From: an uncultured Acetatifactor sp. | GTDB lineage: Bacteria > Bacillota > Clostridia > Lachnospirales > Lachnospiraceae | Direction: 5' to 3' | Length of the DNA: 39,427 bases | NCBI GenBank assembly: GCA_910577185.1 | Contig: CAJTLR010000020.1 | Coordinates: 15,922 to 55,348 of the forward strand | Shown here: piece by piece, positions 1 to 6,786 of the stretch | Layout: every line of letters starts with the position of its first letter | Numbering within the stretch: the first letter of the stretch is position 1 | The notes under the pieces: generated by a model | Told to the model about the DNA's origin: nothing | The model's input: only the letters and a program-made list of their open reading frames with translations | The model's database searches: none | Program-made: the position numbers and the translations under genes

Positions 1-596
1 AGGGCCTTAAAGCTTCTGTAAGAGGTCTCCGCGATGGCCGCCAGCTCCTCTGCCGTGGGATCCTGGTTCAGGCCGCAGTCCGCAAAAAGGAATGTGCCGT
101 TCTCCCCCTGGTCCCTGAACTGGGTATCCATGACAAAAAATGCGGAAACCAGCTTCACGCCCGGGGCAGTCTTCAGAATCTGCAGGGCCGGCCGCAGCGT
201 ATCTGCCGTGGAATGGCACGCACCGGCCACCATGCCGTCCGCGTCGTTGGCCTTTACCATGACAATGCCGAATGTCAGATAGTCATTCAGCAAAATCTCC
301 CTGGCCTTCTCCGGAGTCATGCCCTTGGCTTTCCTTGTCTCATATAAAAGATTCACATATTCATCCAGTTTCGGGGTCTCGGCAGGGTCTATGATCGTCA
401 CGCCGGTAAGGTCAACCTCCAGCCAGCCTGCACCATCCGTAATCTTCTCCTCGTTGCCGATCATGATAATATCGGCAATTCCCTCTTCCACGATCTTTGC
501 TGCCGCCAGCAGAGTTCTCTTGTCCTTGGATTCCGGTAACACAATGGTCTTCTTATCGAGTTTGGCTCTGTCCTTAATCTTGTCAATATATGACAT
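1..596 (-). CDS. pta: Phosphate acetyltransferase, N-terminal part (runs off the window)
   Basis: Phosphate acetyltransferase converts acetyl-CoA and phosphate to acetyl phosphate, the first step of acetate production with AckA in the cytoplasm. About 198 N-terminal residues are visible, beginning MSYIDKIKDRAKLDKKT. The stretches IVLPESKDKRTL, GMVAGACHSTADTLRPALQI and FLFADCGLNQDP are typical of the family. The ATG at 596 follows a strong AAAGGAG site about 8 bases upstream. The gene is divergent from tmcAL. A promoter and a perfect cre box lie in the 325-bp gap, which suggests carbon catabolite control as known for pta in other Bacillota. The C-terminal part, and probably ackA, lie outside the window. 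Confidence 0.95.
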   Translation of the reverse strand, partial: MSYIDKIKDRAKLDKKTIVLPESKDKRTLLAAAKIVEEGIADIIMIGNEEKITDGAGWLEVDLTGVTIIDPAETPKLDEYVNLLYETRKAKGMTPEKAREILLNDYLTFGIVMVKANDADGMVAGACHSTADTLRPALQILKTAPGVKLVSAFFVMDTQFRDQGENGTFLFADCGLNQDPTAEELAAIAETSYRSFKA

Positions 597-676
597 ACTC
601 CTTCTCCTTTCCAGCGATTCCCCGCTATCCCCGCATTGCACCTGAAAATTTTCACTTCACAAACTTCATGTTTCAT

Positions 677-705
677 ATTATACTAAAAATGGGAAAAATA
701 AACAA
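677..705 (-). promoter_or_regulatory. pta promoter
   Basis: Read on the minus strand, TTGTTT (700-705), a 17-base spacer and a perfect TATAAT (677-682). Transcription would start near 670, giving a leader of about 75 nt before the pta ATG. Confidence 0.7.
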
Positions 706-783
706 GAACAAATAAGCGTTTATTTGTATATTTTTGAATACATTCTTCCCTGTGGTCATCTTTTTTCCCGTTATTTTTTCAGA

Positions 784-797
784 TGTAAACGCTTTCA
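784..797. promoter_or_regulatory. cre box (CcpA site) between pta and tmcAL
   Basis: TGTAAACGCTTTCA fits the consensus TGWAANCGNTWWCA at every position on both strands. It lies about 115-120 bp upstream of the inferred pta start site and 125 bp upstream of the tmcAL start codon. CcpA activation of pta from an upstream cre is known in Bacillus, but there the site is closer to the promoter. A further short inverted repeat, AACGA/TCGTT, lies at 836-849. I see no gene in 597-921. Confidence 0.7.
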
Positions 798-921
798 CCA
801 TGTTATTTTTTTCACATTGCCGGCTTTCACCAATAAACGAAATATCGTTAATCCTTTTTCCGTGCCCTGGGGCCCCGGCCCGGACATCCGGAAAAACAGT
901 CCATATACAAGGAGAATTCCC

Positions 922-2217
922 ATGCAGGTAAACGGAATCATAACCGAGTACAATCCCTTTCACCATGGTCACAAATATCAGCTGGAAGAATCCAGGCGCC
1001 TCACAGGGGCGGATTTCACCGTGGTGGCCATGAGCGGAAATTTCGTCCAGCGCGGCGCCCCCGCCCTTCTGGACAAGCATACCCGCGCCGAAATGGCCCT
1101 GCGCTGCGGCGCGGACCTGGTTCTGGAGCTTCCCGTCCTCTATGCCCTTTCCAGCAGCGAAGCCTTCGCCGCCGGCGCCGTCGCCCTGCTGGACCGTCTG
1201 GGCCCGGTGACACATCTGTGTTTCGGCAGCGAATGCGGGGATACCGGAAAACTGGCCCCCATCGCCTCCGTTCTTCTGGAAGAGCCAAAGCAGTACCGCT
1301 CCTGTCTGCAGAAATGCCTCCGGCAGGGCCTTTCCTATCCCGCCGCCCGCCTTCAGGCGCTCGCACAATGCCCCGGCCTTCCCGATGACACCCCGGAACT
1401 TCTGGCCAGCCCCAACAACATTCTGGGAATCGACTATATGAAGGCCCTTTTGAAACGGAAAAGCGCCATGAGGCCCCTGACGGTGAAAAGGATCGGCCAG
1501 GGATACCATGACGGATATGTCCCCTTCCGGGATACCCCTGACGGCAGGCAGACCCTCCCTCCGCAGGACGATTCCCCTTCAAGTCCGCCGGCCCTTTCGG
1601 CATATGCCATCCGGCAGGCCCTGCAGGAAAAAAACGGCCTCTTTTTAAGTCTGCCCCACATGCCGCCGGAGGCCGGAGAGCTTCTCAGAAGTTATCTGGC
1701 GGATCACAAAGCCATGGAGTCCGATGATTTTTCCCAGGTTCTTTATTATAAACTGCTTCTGGAAAAAGAAAACGGATACGAGAAATACCTGGACGTCTCC
1801 CCCGGTCTTTCCGACCGGATCCGCCGTCATCTGAAGGACTTCCGCGGTTTTACGGACTTCTGCGACACCCTGAAGACCAAAGACATGACATACACCCGCA
1901 TTGCCAGATGTATGCTGCATATTCTGCTGGGCCTGGAAAAAGTCCACATGGCCTCCGGAAAATCCCTGGATTACGCCCCTTATGCAAAAGTACTGGGATT
2001 CCGGCGCCGCGCCGCCCCCCTGTTACATGCCATCAAAGACCGTTCTTCCCTAATCTTTCTGCCAAAGCTGGCAGACGCAGGACAAAAGCTTCCCCCGGAG
2101 GCCTTCGCTCTCCTGAAACTGGATCTTCTGGCCAGTGAAATTTACCATGGCATTGCCTCCTCCCGCTCCGGCCTGCCCCTGCCAAACGAACTGTCCACGC
2201 CCCTGATCATCCTTTAG
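922..2217 (+). CDS. tmcAL: tRNA(Met) cytidine acetate ligase TmcAL
   Basis: TmcAL (formerly YlbM) activates acetate with ATP and acetylates the wobble cytidine of elongator tRNA-Met to ac4C. The 431-aa product has the nucleotidyltransferase signature EYNPFHHGH (HHGH at residues 14-17), the family motif SGNFVQRG (38-45), and SAYAIRQAL further on, equivalent to the second conserved segment. The ATG at 922 is chosen because AAGGAG lies 7 bases upstream and family homology starts at MQVNGIITEYNPF. The open frame extends upstream to 724 but that part has no ribosome site or family similarity. The gene stands next to pta, so an acetate-consuming RNA modifier adjoins an acetate-producing pathway. 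TmcAL beside acetate genes is, as I recall, common in Clostridia. Confidence 0.93.
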   Translation: MQVNGIITEYNPFHHGHKYQLEESRRLTGADFTVVAMSGNFVQRGAPALLDKHTRAEMALRCGADLVLELPVLYALSSSEAFAAGAVALLDRLGPVTHLCFGSECGDTGKLAPIASVLLEEPKQYRSCLQKCLRQGLSYPAARLQALAQCPGLPDDTPELLASPNNILGIDYMKALLKRKSAMRPLTVKRIGQGYHDGYVPFRDTPDGRQTLPPQDDSPSSPPALSAYAIRQALQEKNGLFLSLPHMPPEAGELLRSYLADHKAMESDDFSQVLYYKLLLEKENGYEKYLDVSPGLSDRIRRHLKDFRGFTDFCDTLKTKDMTYTRIARCMLHILLGLEKVHMASGKSLDYAPYAKVLGFRRRAAPLLHAIKDRSSLIFLPKLADAGQKLPPEAFALLKLDLLASEIYHGIASSRSGLPLPNELSTPLIIL

Positions 2218-2270
2218 AAAAACGCGTCCCTGCCATCCGGGGCATTTCCTGACACAAACAACAAATTTCC

Positions 2271-2298
2271 TTGCCAATTCCGGGGTTTTGTGTATAAT
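2271..2298 (+). promoter_or_regulatory. Promoter of the ABC-F gene
   Basis: TTGCCA (2271-2276), a 16-base spacer and a perfect TATAAT (2293-2298). Transcription would start near 2305, 40 nt before the ABC-F ATG. The leader is too short for an attenuator of the kind seen in antibiotic-inducible ABC-F genes. Confidence 0.7.
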
Positions 2299-2344
2299 GG
2301 TATAAGAATAAGGAAGTAAACCCCACAAGAAATGAGGATGAAAA

Positions 2345-3982
2345 ATGATCAGTGTAAACAATGTAACCTTACGAATCGGAAAAAAGGCATTATTTGAAGA
2401 TGTGAACATCAAATTTACCGAGGGCAACTGCTATGGTGTCATCGGCGCCAACGGGGCGGGAAAGTCTACTTTTCTGAAAATCCTGTCCGGCGACCTGGAA
2501 ACCACCCGGGGAGAGATTGCCATCACCCCCGGCCAGCGTCTCTCCGTGCTGGAGCAGGATCATTTCAAATATGACGATTATGTGGTTATGGATACCGTCA
2601 TCATGGGAAATGAACGGCTGTATGAGATTATGAAGGAAAAGGACGCCATCTATGCCAAGGAAGATTTCAGCGATGAAGACGGCATACGCGCCAGTGAACT
2701 GGAAGCGGAATTTGCGGAGCTGGACGGATGGGAAGCGGAGTCCAACGCCGCCATGCTCTTAAACGGACTGGGCATCGGCACCGAATTTCACGATGCCACC
2801 ATGAAAGACCTGGACGGCAATATCAAAGTCAAGGTTCTGCTGGCGAAGGCGCTGTTCGGCAACCCGGATATCCTGCTGCTGGACGAGCCTACCAACCATC
2901 TGGACCTGGACGCCATCGCATGGCTGGAGGAATTTCTCATCAACTTTGAAAACACCGTCATCGTGGTGTCCCATGACCGTTATTTCTTAAACAAAGTGTG
3001 CACCCACACCGCGGACATCGATTACGGTAAAATCCAGCTCTACGCCGGCAACTATGATTTCTGGTATGAATCCAGCCAGCTGCTGGTCCGCCAGATGAAG
3101 GAAGCCAACAAGAAAAAGGAGGAGAAAATCAAGGAACTGCAGGAATTTATTTCCCGCTTCTCTGCCAACGCCTCCAAATCCAAACAGGCCACGTCCCGGA
3201 AACGTGCCCTGGAAAAGATCGAGCTGGATACCATTAAGCCCTCCAGCCGGAAATATCCCTATATTGATTTCCGTCCTGACCGGGAAATCGGAAACGAAGT
3301 ACTCACGGTGGAACATTTGTCCAAGACAGTGAACGGTGAAAAAGTGCTGGACGACATCTCCTTTGTGGCAGGGCATAATGACAAAATTGCCTTTGTAGGC
3401 GGCCAGGAACTGGCCAAAACCACCCTTTTCCAGATTCTCATGGGAGAACTGGAACCGGACGAAGGCAGCTACAAATGGGGCGTCACCACCTCCCAGGCTT
3501 ATTTCCCCAAGGACAGCACGGCGGAATTCGACAACGACCTGACCATCGCGGAATGGCTCACCGGCTACTCACCGGTCAAGGACGTAACCTATGTGCGGGG
3601 CTTTCTGGGGCGGATGCTGTTCGCCGGCGAAGATGGTGTGAAAAAGGTCAGAATTCTCTCCGGAGGAGAAAAAGTGCGCTGTCTGCTGTCCAAGATGATG
3701 ATCAGCGGCGCCAACTGCCTTGTGTTTGACGAGCCCACCAACCATCTGGACATGGAGTCCATCACCTCCCTGAACAACGGGCTGATCAAATTCCCCGGGG
3801 TGACCCTGTTCTCCTGCCATGACCATCAGTTTGTCCAGACCACGGCCAACCGGATCATCGAAATCCTGCCGGACGGCAAAATGATTGACAAGATCACTAC
3901 CTACGACGAATACCTGGCCAACGACGAAATGGCCAGAAAGCGTACTGTATTTACCGCCCGGAAAGAAGAAGACGAAAACTGA
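2345..3982 (+). CDS. ABC-F family ATPase (YkpA/YbiT type)
   Basis: ABC-F proteins are soluble ATPases with two nucleotide-binding domains that act on ribosomes. The 545-aa size and sequence fit the YkpA/YbiT branch rather than a classic resistance factor. Domain 1 has Walker A GANGAGKST (34-42) and Walker B LLLDEPTNHLD (about 177-187), but its signature is LDGNI where LSGGE is expected. Residues about 245-305 form the charged interdomain linker. Domain 2 has an altered Walker A, GGQELAKTT (about 351-359), an intact signature LSGGEKVRC and Walker B VFDEPTNHLD. The two changes fall in the same composite ATP site, so one site looks canonical and the other degenerate. The start is supported by GAGGATG upstream. 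The PHP gene follows 48 bp later and may be co-transcribed. Confidence 0.93.
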   Translation: MISVNNVTLRIGKKALFEDVNIKFTEGNCYGVIGANGAGKSTFLKILSGDLETTRGEIAITPGQRLSVLEQDHFKYDDYVVMDTVIMGNERLYEIMKEKDAIYAKEDFSDEDGIRASELEAEFAELDGWEAESNAAMLLNGLGIGTEFHDATMKDLDGNIKVKVLLAKALFGNPDILLLDEPTNHLDLDAIAWLEEFLINFENTVIVVSHDRYFLNKVCTHTADIDYGKIQLYAGNYDFWYESSQLLVRQMKEANKKKEEKIKELQEFISRFSANASKSKQATSRKRALEKIELDTIKPSSRKYPYIDFRPDREIGNEVLTVEHLSKTVNGEKVLDDISFVAGHNDKIAFVGGQELAKTTLFQILMGELEPDEGSYKWGVTTSQAYFPKDSTAEFDNDLTIAEWLTGYSPVKDVTYVRGFLGRMLFAGEDGVKKVRILSGGEKVRCLLSKMMISGANCLVFDEPTNHLDMESITSLNNGLIKFPGVTLFSCHDHQFVQTTANRIIEILPDGKMIDKITTYDEYLANDEMARKRTVFTARKEEDEN

Positions 3983-4030
3983 ACCGCGGGATTTATGGAT
4001 ACCATGTGATTTTGAGGGAAGGAGATTTCC

Positions 4031-4939
4031 ATGCAGGCAGTGGATTTACATGTACATTCCAGCCGCTCCGACGGCAGTCTGACTCCAGCGCAGCTTGTGG
4101 ATTATGCCATGGAAAAGGGGCTGAAGGCATTCGCACTCACGGACCATGACACAGTGGACGGGCTGGACGAAGCCATAGGATATGCGGAAGCCATCCGGAA
4201 CGGGCAAAAAGATGCCCTCCGTCAGAATCCTGACAGCCGGAGGGTTCCCGAAGTCATACCCGGCATTGAGTTTTCCACGGAATACCAGGGCCATGACATC
4301 CACATTGTAGGCCTGTACATTGATTATCATCATCCCGCTTTCCGGCAGCGGCTGCAGGAATTCGTGGACTCCAGGATTACCAGAAACCGGAAAATGTGCC
4401 GGCTGCTGCAGGAGGCAGGAATTCCGGTCTCCTACGAGGATCTGCTGGCCGAATTCCCCGACGCGGTGATCACCAGGGCCCATTATGCCAAATATATGCT
4501 GGGTCACGGTTACACGCGGAACCTGAAAGAAGCTTTTGACCGGTATGTGGGCGACCACTGCCCCTGTTTTGTTCCCCGGGAAAAGGTGACGCCCGTCCAG
4601 GCAGTGCAGCTGATTCTGGAAAACGGCGGTGTTCCCGTACTCGCCCACCCGGCGCTCTACCCCATGAGCGCCGCAAGACTGGACAGGCTCACCGGGGAGC
4701 TGGCAAAAAACGGCCTCATAGGGCTGGAAGCCGTATACAGCACTTACTCGCCTGCCGAAGAAAGGCAGATGCGTTCCCTGGCCGCCCGTCACGGACTGCT
4801 CGTCAGCGGCGGCAGCGATTTCCACGGTTCTGCCAAGCCGGGCCTGGATCTGGGCACAGGATACGGAAAACTCTTTGTTCCGGAAGATATTCTGGAAAAC
4901 ATCCGGCAGCGCGCCCGGGGCCCCGTCAGCTTTTGCTGA
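4031..4939 (+). CDS. PHP-domain metal-dependent phosphoesterase
   Basis: The 302-aa protein belongs to the PHP family of the YciV/TrpH group, whose characterised members hydrolyse 3',5'-nucleoside bisphosphates or trim RNA 5' ends. Metal-binding motifs appear in family order: DLHVHSSRSDGS (HxH at 7-9), LTDHDT, IPGIEFST, RAHYAKYM, VLAHP and SGGSDFHG. The start is supported by GGAAGGAGA seven bases upstream. The last eight or so codons run into the repeat array at 4910-5098, and the TGA stop (4937-4939) lies inside a GTCAGC-TTTT-GCTGAC hairpin, so the C-terminus appears to be supplied by the repeat. The exact substrate cannot be read from the sequence. Confidence 0.9.
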   Translation: MQAVDLHVHSSRSDGSLTPAQLVDYAMEKGLKAFALTDHDTVDGLDEAIGYAEAIRNGQKDALRQNPDSRRVPEVIPGIEFSTEYQGHDIHIVGLYIDYHHPAFRQRLQEFVDSRITRNRKMCRLLQEAGIPVSYEDLLAEFPDAVITRAHYAKYMLGHGYTRNLKEAFDRYVGDHCPCFVPREKVTPVQAVQLILENGGVPVLAHPALYPMSAARLDRLTGELAKNGLIGLEAVYSTYSPAEERQMRSLAARHGLLVSGGSDFHGSAKPGLDLGTGYGKLFVPEDILENIRQRARGPVSFC

Positions 4940-5098
4940 CATTCTTCCACTGCTCGCGCGCCGGGCGCGTGCAGCTTTTGCTGCTAATTTCCCTACGCGC
5001 CCGTGTATACAATCGAGCAGGGGAACGCTCTTCTCCTCTGCTCGCCGCGCGGGGTGCATGTTGCGTCAGCAACTATTTTCCTTATGCACCCCTGCGCA
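4910..5098. repeat. Structured modular repeat array, locus 1
   Basis: Modules in order. Hairpin GTCAGC-TTTT-GCTGAC at 4925-4940. The 3' half only of a 31-nt hairpin (TTCTTCCACTGCTCG, 4942-4956). Nested unit A 4962-5003: outer arms CGGGCGCGT/ACGCGCCCG, inner GCAGC-TTTT-GCTGC, 3' bulge TAATTTCCCT. A complete 31-nt hairpin 5014-5044 with stem CGAGCAG/CTGCTCG. Nested unit B 5051-5092: outer arms GGGGTGCAT/ATGCACCCC, inner GTTGC-GTCA-GCAAC, bulge TATTTTCCTT. The array ends in CCTGCGCA against the A-run of the terminator at 5098-5126. CGCGCCCGG at 4910-4918 can also pair with CCGGGCGCG at 4961-4969. The same modules recur at 38711-38994. No open frame is plausible here. Confidence 0.85.
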
Positions 5099-5126
5099 AA
5101 AAAAGGAGCTGCCCCCGCAGCTCCTT
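5098..5126 (-). terminator. Intrinsic terminator of the small acidic protein gene
   Basis: A perfect 10-bp stem AAGGAGCTGC/GCAGCTCCTT with a 4-nt loop is followed, on the minus strand, by a run of seven T. It lies 33 bp past the stop codon of the 5159-5422 gene. The repeat array starts directly at the end of the T-run. Confidence 0.9.
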
Positions 5127-5158
5127 ATCTTTATCCGCATACTCTTTTTATCCCGCCT

Positions 5159-5422
5159 TCAGCCTTCCACGATCAGATATCTTCCATCCCCGATGTCAAA
5201 TACCTCATCAGCCTCCAGGATCTCATCATCCATGACGCCTTCCGTGTCAATACCCTCTTCCTCAAAGTATTCGATCACCTCTTCCACGGATTCTACCACC
5301 ACTGCCATGCTGTCATTCAGGAATTCTTCTGCCTCTTCGAGAGTTTCGGCTACCCTTTCGGGAAACAACTGAAGCTGGTTTTCCAGGAAGCACTCCAAAA
5401 CGTCGTCATCAAACTGATGCAT
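5159..5422 (-). CDS. Small acidic protein of unknown function
   Basis: An 87-aa protein beginning MHQFDDDVLECFLENQLQ. I count about 30 Asp or Glu and no Lys. Predicted helices carry the repeated pattern EEAEEF, VEEVIEYFEEE. No signal peptide, membrane segment or catalytic motif is visible, and I cannot name a family with confidence. The gene is real: AAAGGAGGGTGG lies upstream of the ATG, a strong terminator follows the stop, and codon use matches its neighbours. It is monocistronic, between the PHP gene (convergent, across the repeat array) and the HAD gene downstream of ppk. Confidence 0.75.
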   Translation of the reverse strand: MHQFDDDVLECFLENQLQLFPERVAETLEEAEEFLNDSMAVVVESVEEVIEYFEEEGIDTEGVMDDEILEADEVFDIGDGRYLIVEG

Positions 5423-5549
5423 TCTTCCACCCTCCTTTATTCTGAAAGTATATTTCTATGCCCACATAATAATACGATTATGAGTCTATGTCAATATCAA
5501 ATTTTGAATCTTTTGCCATCAAAATAACTGCCCTGATTCCTTTTTTCGT

Positions 5550-6203
5550 CTACACACTGTACCGGAGCAATTCCAGCGGATGGGCGATCATGGCGTCCGC
5601 ACCGCCCTCCTCCAGCTCCGTTCTCTCCCGGAACCCCCAAAGGGCGCCCACCGTAAAAAGTCCGGCGCTTTTCCCTGTCTTCATGTCCGTGGCCGTATCG
5701 CCCAGGTAGAGGGTTTCCGCCTCCTTCACCTCCAGCTGTGCCAGAATCCGGTACACCCCAGCCGGGCTGGGTTTCAGCGCCACATTTTCCTGCTGCCCCC
5801 GTATCACGTCAAAATAATTCTTTCCGAACAGCGTCTCTATCACATTTACCGTCTCCGCATGGGGCTTGTTGGACAGAACCGCAATCTTCACGTCCTGGGC
5901 CTTCAGGGTGGCCAGAAGCTCCGGAATCCCCTCATAAGGTCTCACCCGGAACATGCAGTTTTCCCTGAAAATTTCCTTATAGCCGGCATAGGCCTCCTCA
6001 AAATGTTCCAGTCCGGTGTCCCCGCCTGCAATCAGGGCGCGCCTGACCAGATTGGCCGCGCCGTCCCCCACAAAATACTTGTATTGTTCCACGGTGAAAG
6101 GCCCCATGCCATAGGGTTCCAGCGCCTTATCCCCGCTGTACTTTATACTCTGAATGGAATCCGACAGCGTTCCATCCAGGTCAAAAATTACCGCTTTCTT
6201 CAC
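5550..6203 (-). CDS. HAD-superfamily phosphatase, phosphoglycolate phosphatase-like
   Basis: A cytoplasmic HAD hydrolase of about 217 aa, comparable with Gph/PpaX-type phosphatases. Motif I is VIFDLDGTLSDS directly after the start, motif II is VLSNKPH, the Lys is in KPSPAGV, and motif III/IV is LGDTATDM. The cap domain is the alpha-helical C1 type. No in-frame ATG exists near the motif I start. GTG at 6203, about 10 bases after AAAGGAG, gives VKKAVIFDLDGT; a TTG at 6209 is the alternative. The start lies inside the 3' end of maf, so translation is probably coupled. Its place at the end of the ppx-ppk-maf run suggests a phosphate-metabolic or house-cleaning role, but the substrate is unknown. 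Confidence 0.85.
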   Translation of the reverse strand: MKKAVIFDLDGTLSDSIQSIKYSGDKALEPYGMGPFTVEQYKYFVGDGAANLVRRALIAGGDTGLEHFEEAYAGYKEIFRENCMFRVRPYEGIPELLATLKAQDVKIAVLSNKPHAETVNVIETLFGKNYFDVIRGQQENVALKPSPAGVYRILAQLEVKEAETLYLGDTATDMKTGKSAGLFTVGALWGFRERTELEEGGADAMIAHPLELLRYSV

Positions 6204-6786
6204 TTTCAAGCCACTCCTTTGCTTCCTGATACAGCCTGCCTGCGGGAAGGCCCACCACATTATTGTAATCACCCTCGATTCCCCGGACATACCGGGCAAA
6301 TATTCCCTGGATTCCATAGGCCCCCGCCTTGTCCAGAGGTTCCCCGGACGCGGCGTAAGAGCGTATTTCCTCCTCCGTCATGGGATAAAAATGTACCTTT
6401 GTCTTCTCGTGAAAAACCTTCCGCGCCGTCTCTTCTCCCCTGCGGTACAGCAGCGTGACCCCCGTGTACACCTGGTGGGTCTTTCCCGCAAGGCTCCTCA
6501 GCATTTCCACCGCGTTTTCCGTGTCCGCAGGTTTCCCGAGAATCCGTCCCTCCAGCGCCACCACCGTATCCGCAGCGATGACCAGCGCATCCCCTTCCTC
6601 CAGAAGTCCCAGGACGGCTTCCGCTTTCTGGCCGGAAAGTTCTTCCACCACCTGCCCGGGCCTGACGGAAGTCACCTTTTCCTCCACATGGCTGACCAGG
6701 ACTTCAAAGGGAATGCCGATCTGTTCCAGCAGCTCTTTCCTGCGGGGAGAGGCCGATGCCAGTATGATTTTCATCCTATGCTTCAT
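6181..6786 (-). CDS. maf: Maf-family nucleoside triphosphate pyrophosphatase
   Basis: Maf proteins hydrolyse dTTP/UTP or modified NTPs to the monophosphate and keep unusual nucleotides out of nucleic acid. The 201-aa product has the family start MKIILASASPRRKELLEQ, the catalytic AADTVV segment, and DKAGAYGIQGIFARYVRGIEG followed by DYNNVVGLP. The ATG at 6786 (MKHRMKII) is preferred because GGAGGTG lies 6 bases upstream; the ATG at 6774 is the alternative. It overlaps the end of ppk by 11 bp and the start of the HAD gene by about 23 bp, indicating one operon. Confidence 0.93.
   Translation of the reverse strand: MKHRMKIILASASPRRKELLEQIGIPFEVLVSHVEEKVTSVRPGQVVEELSGQKAEAVLGLLEEGDALVIAADTVVALEGRILGKPADTENAVEMLRSLAGKTHQVYTGVTLLYRRGEETARKVFHEKTKVHFYPMTEEEIRSYAASGEPLDKAGAYGIQGIFARYVRGIEGDYNNVVGLPAGRLYQEAKEWLESEESGNF

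Noticed and set aside
724..921. 66-codon N-terminal extension of TmcAL
   Set aside because: AAGGAG before 922 and the family start MQVNGIITEYNPF show the true start. The extension covers the cre box.
673..1603. Minus-strand frames of 278 and 195 aa opposite tmcAL
   Set aside because: Antisense shadows; TmcAL motifs fix the coding strand, and 673-921 holds promoter elements.
4046..5059. 337-aa minus-strand frame opposite the PHP gene and array
   Set aside because: The PHP metal motifs are on the plus strand. The minus frame has no recognisable domain and runs through the repeat array.
4910..5098. MITE or insertion-sequence remnant with terminal inverted repeats
   Set aside because: No single pair of terminal inverted repeats or target duplication frames the whole array, and no transposase fragment is visible. 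A non-autonomous element with another mechanism remains possible.
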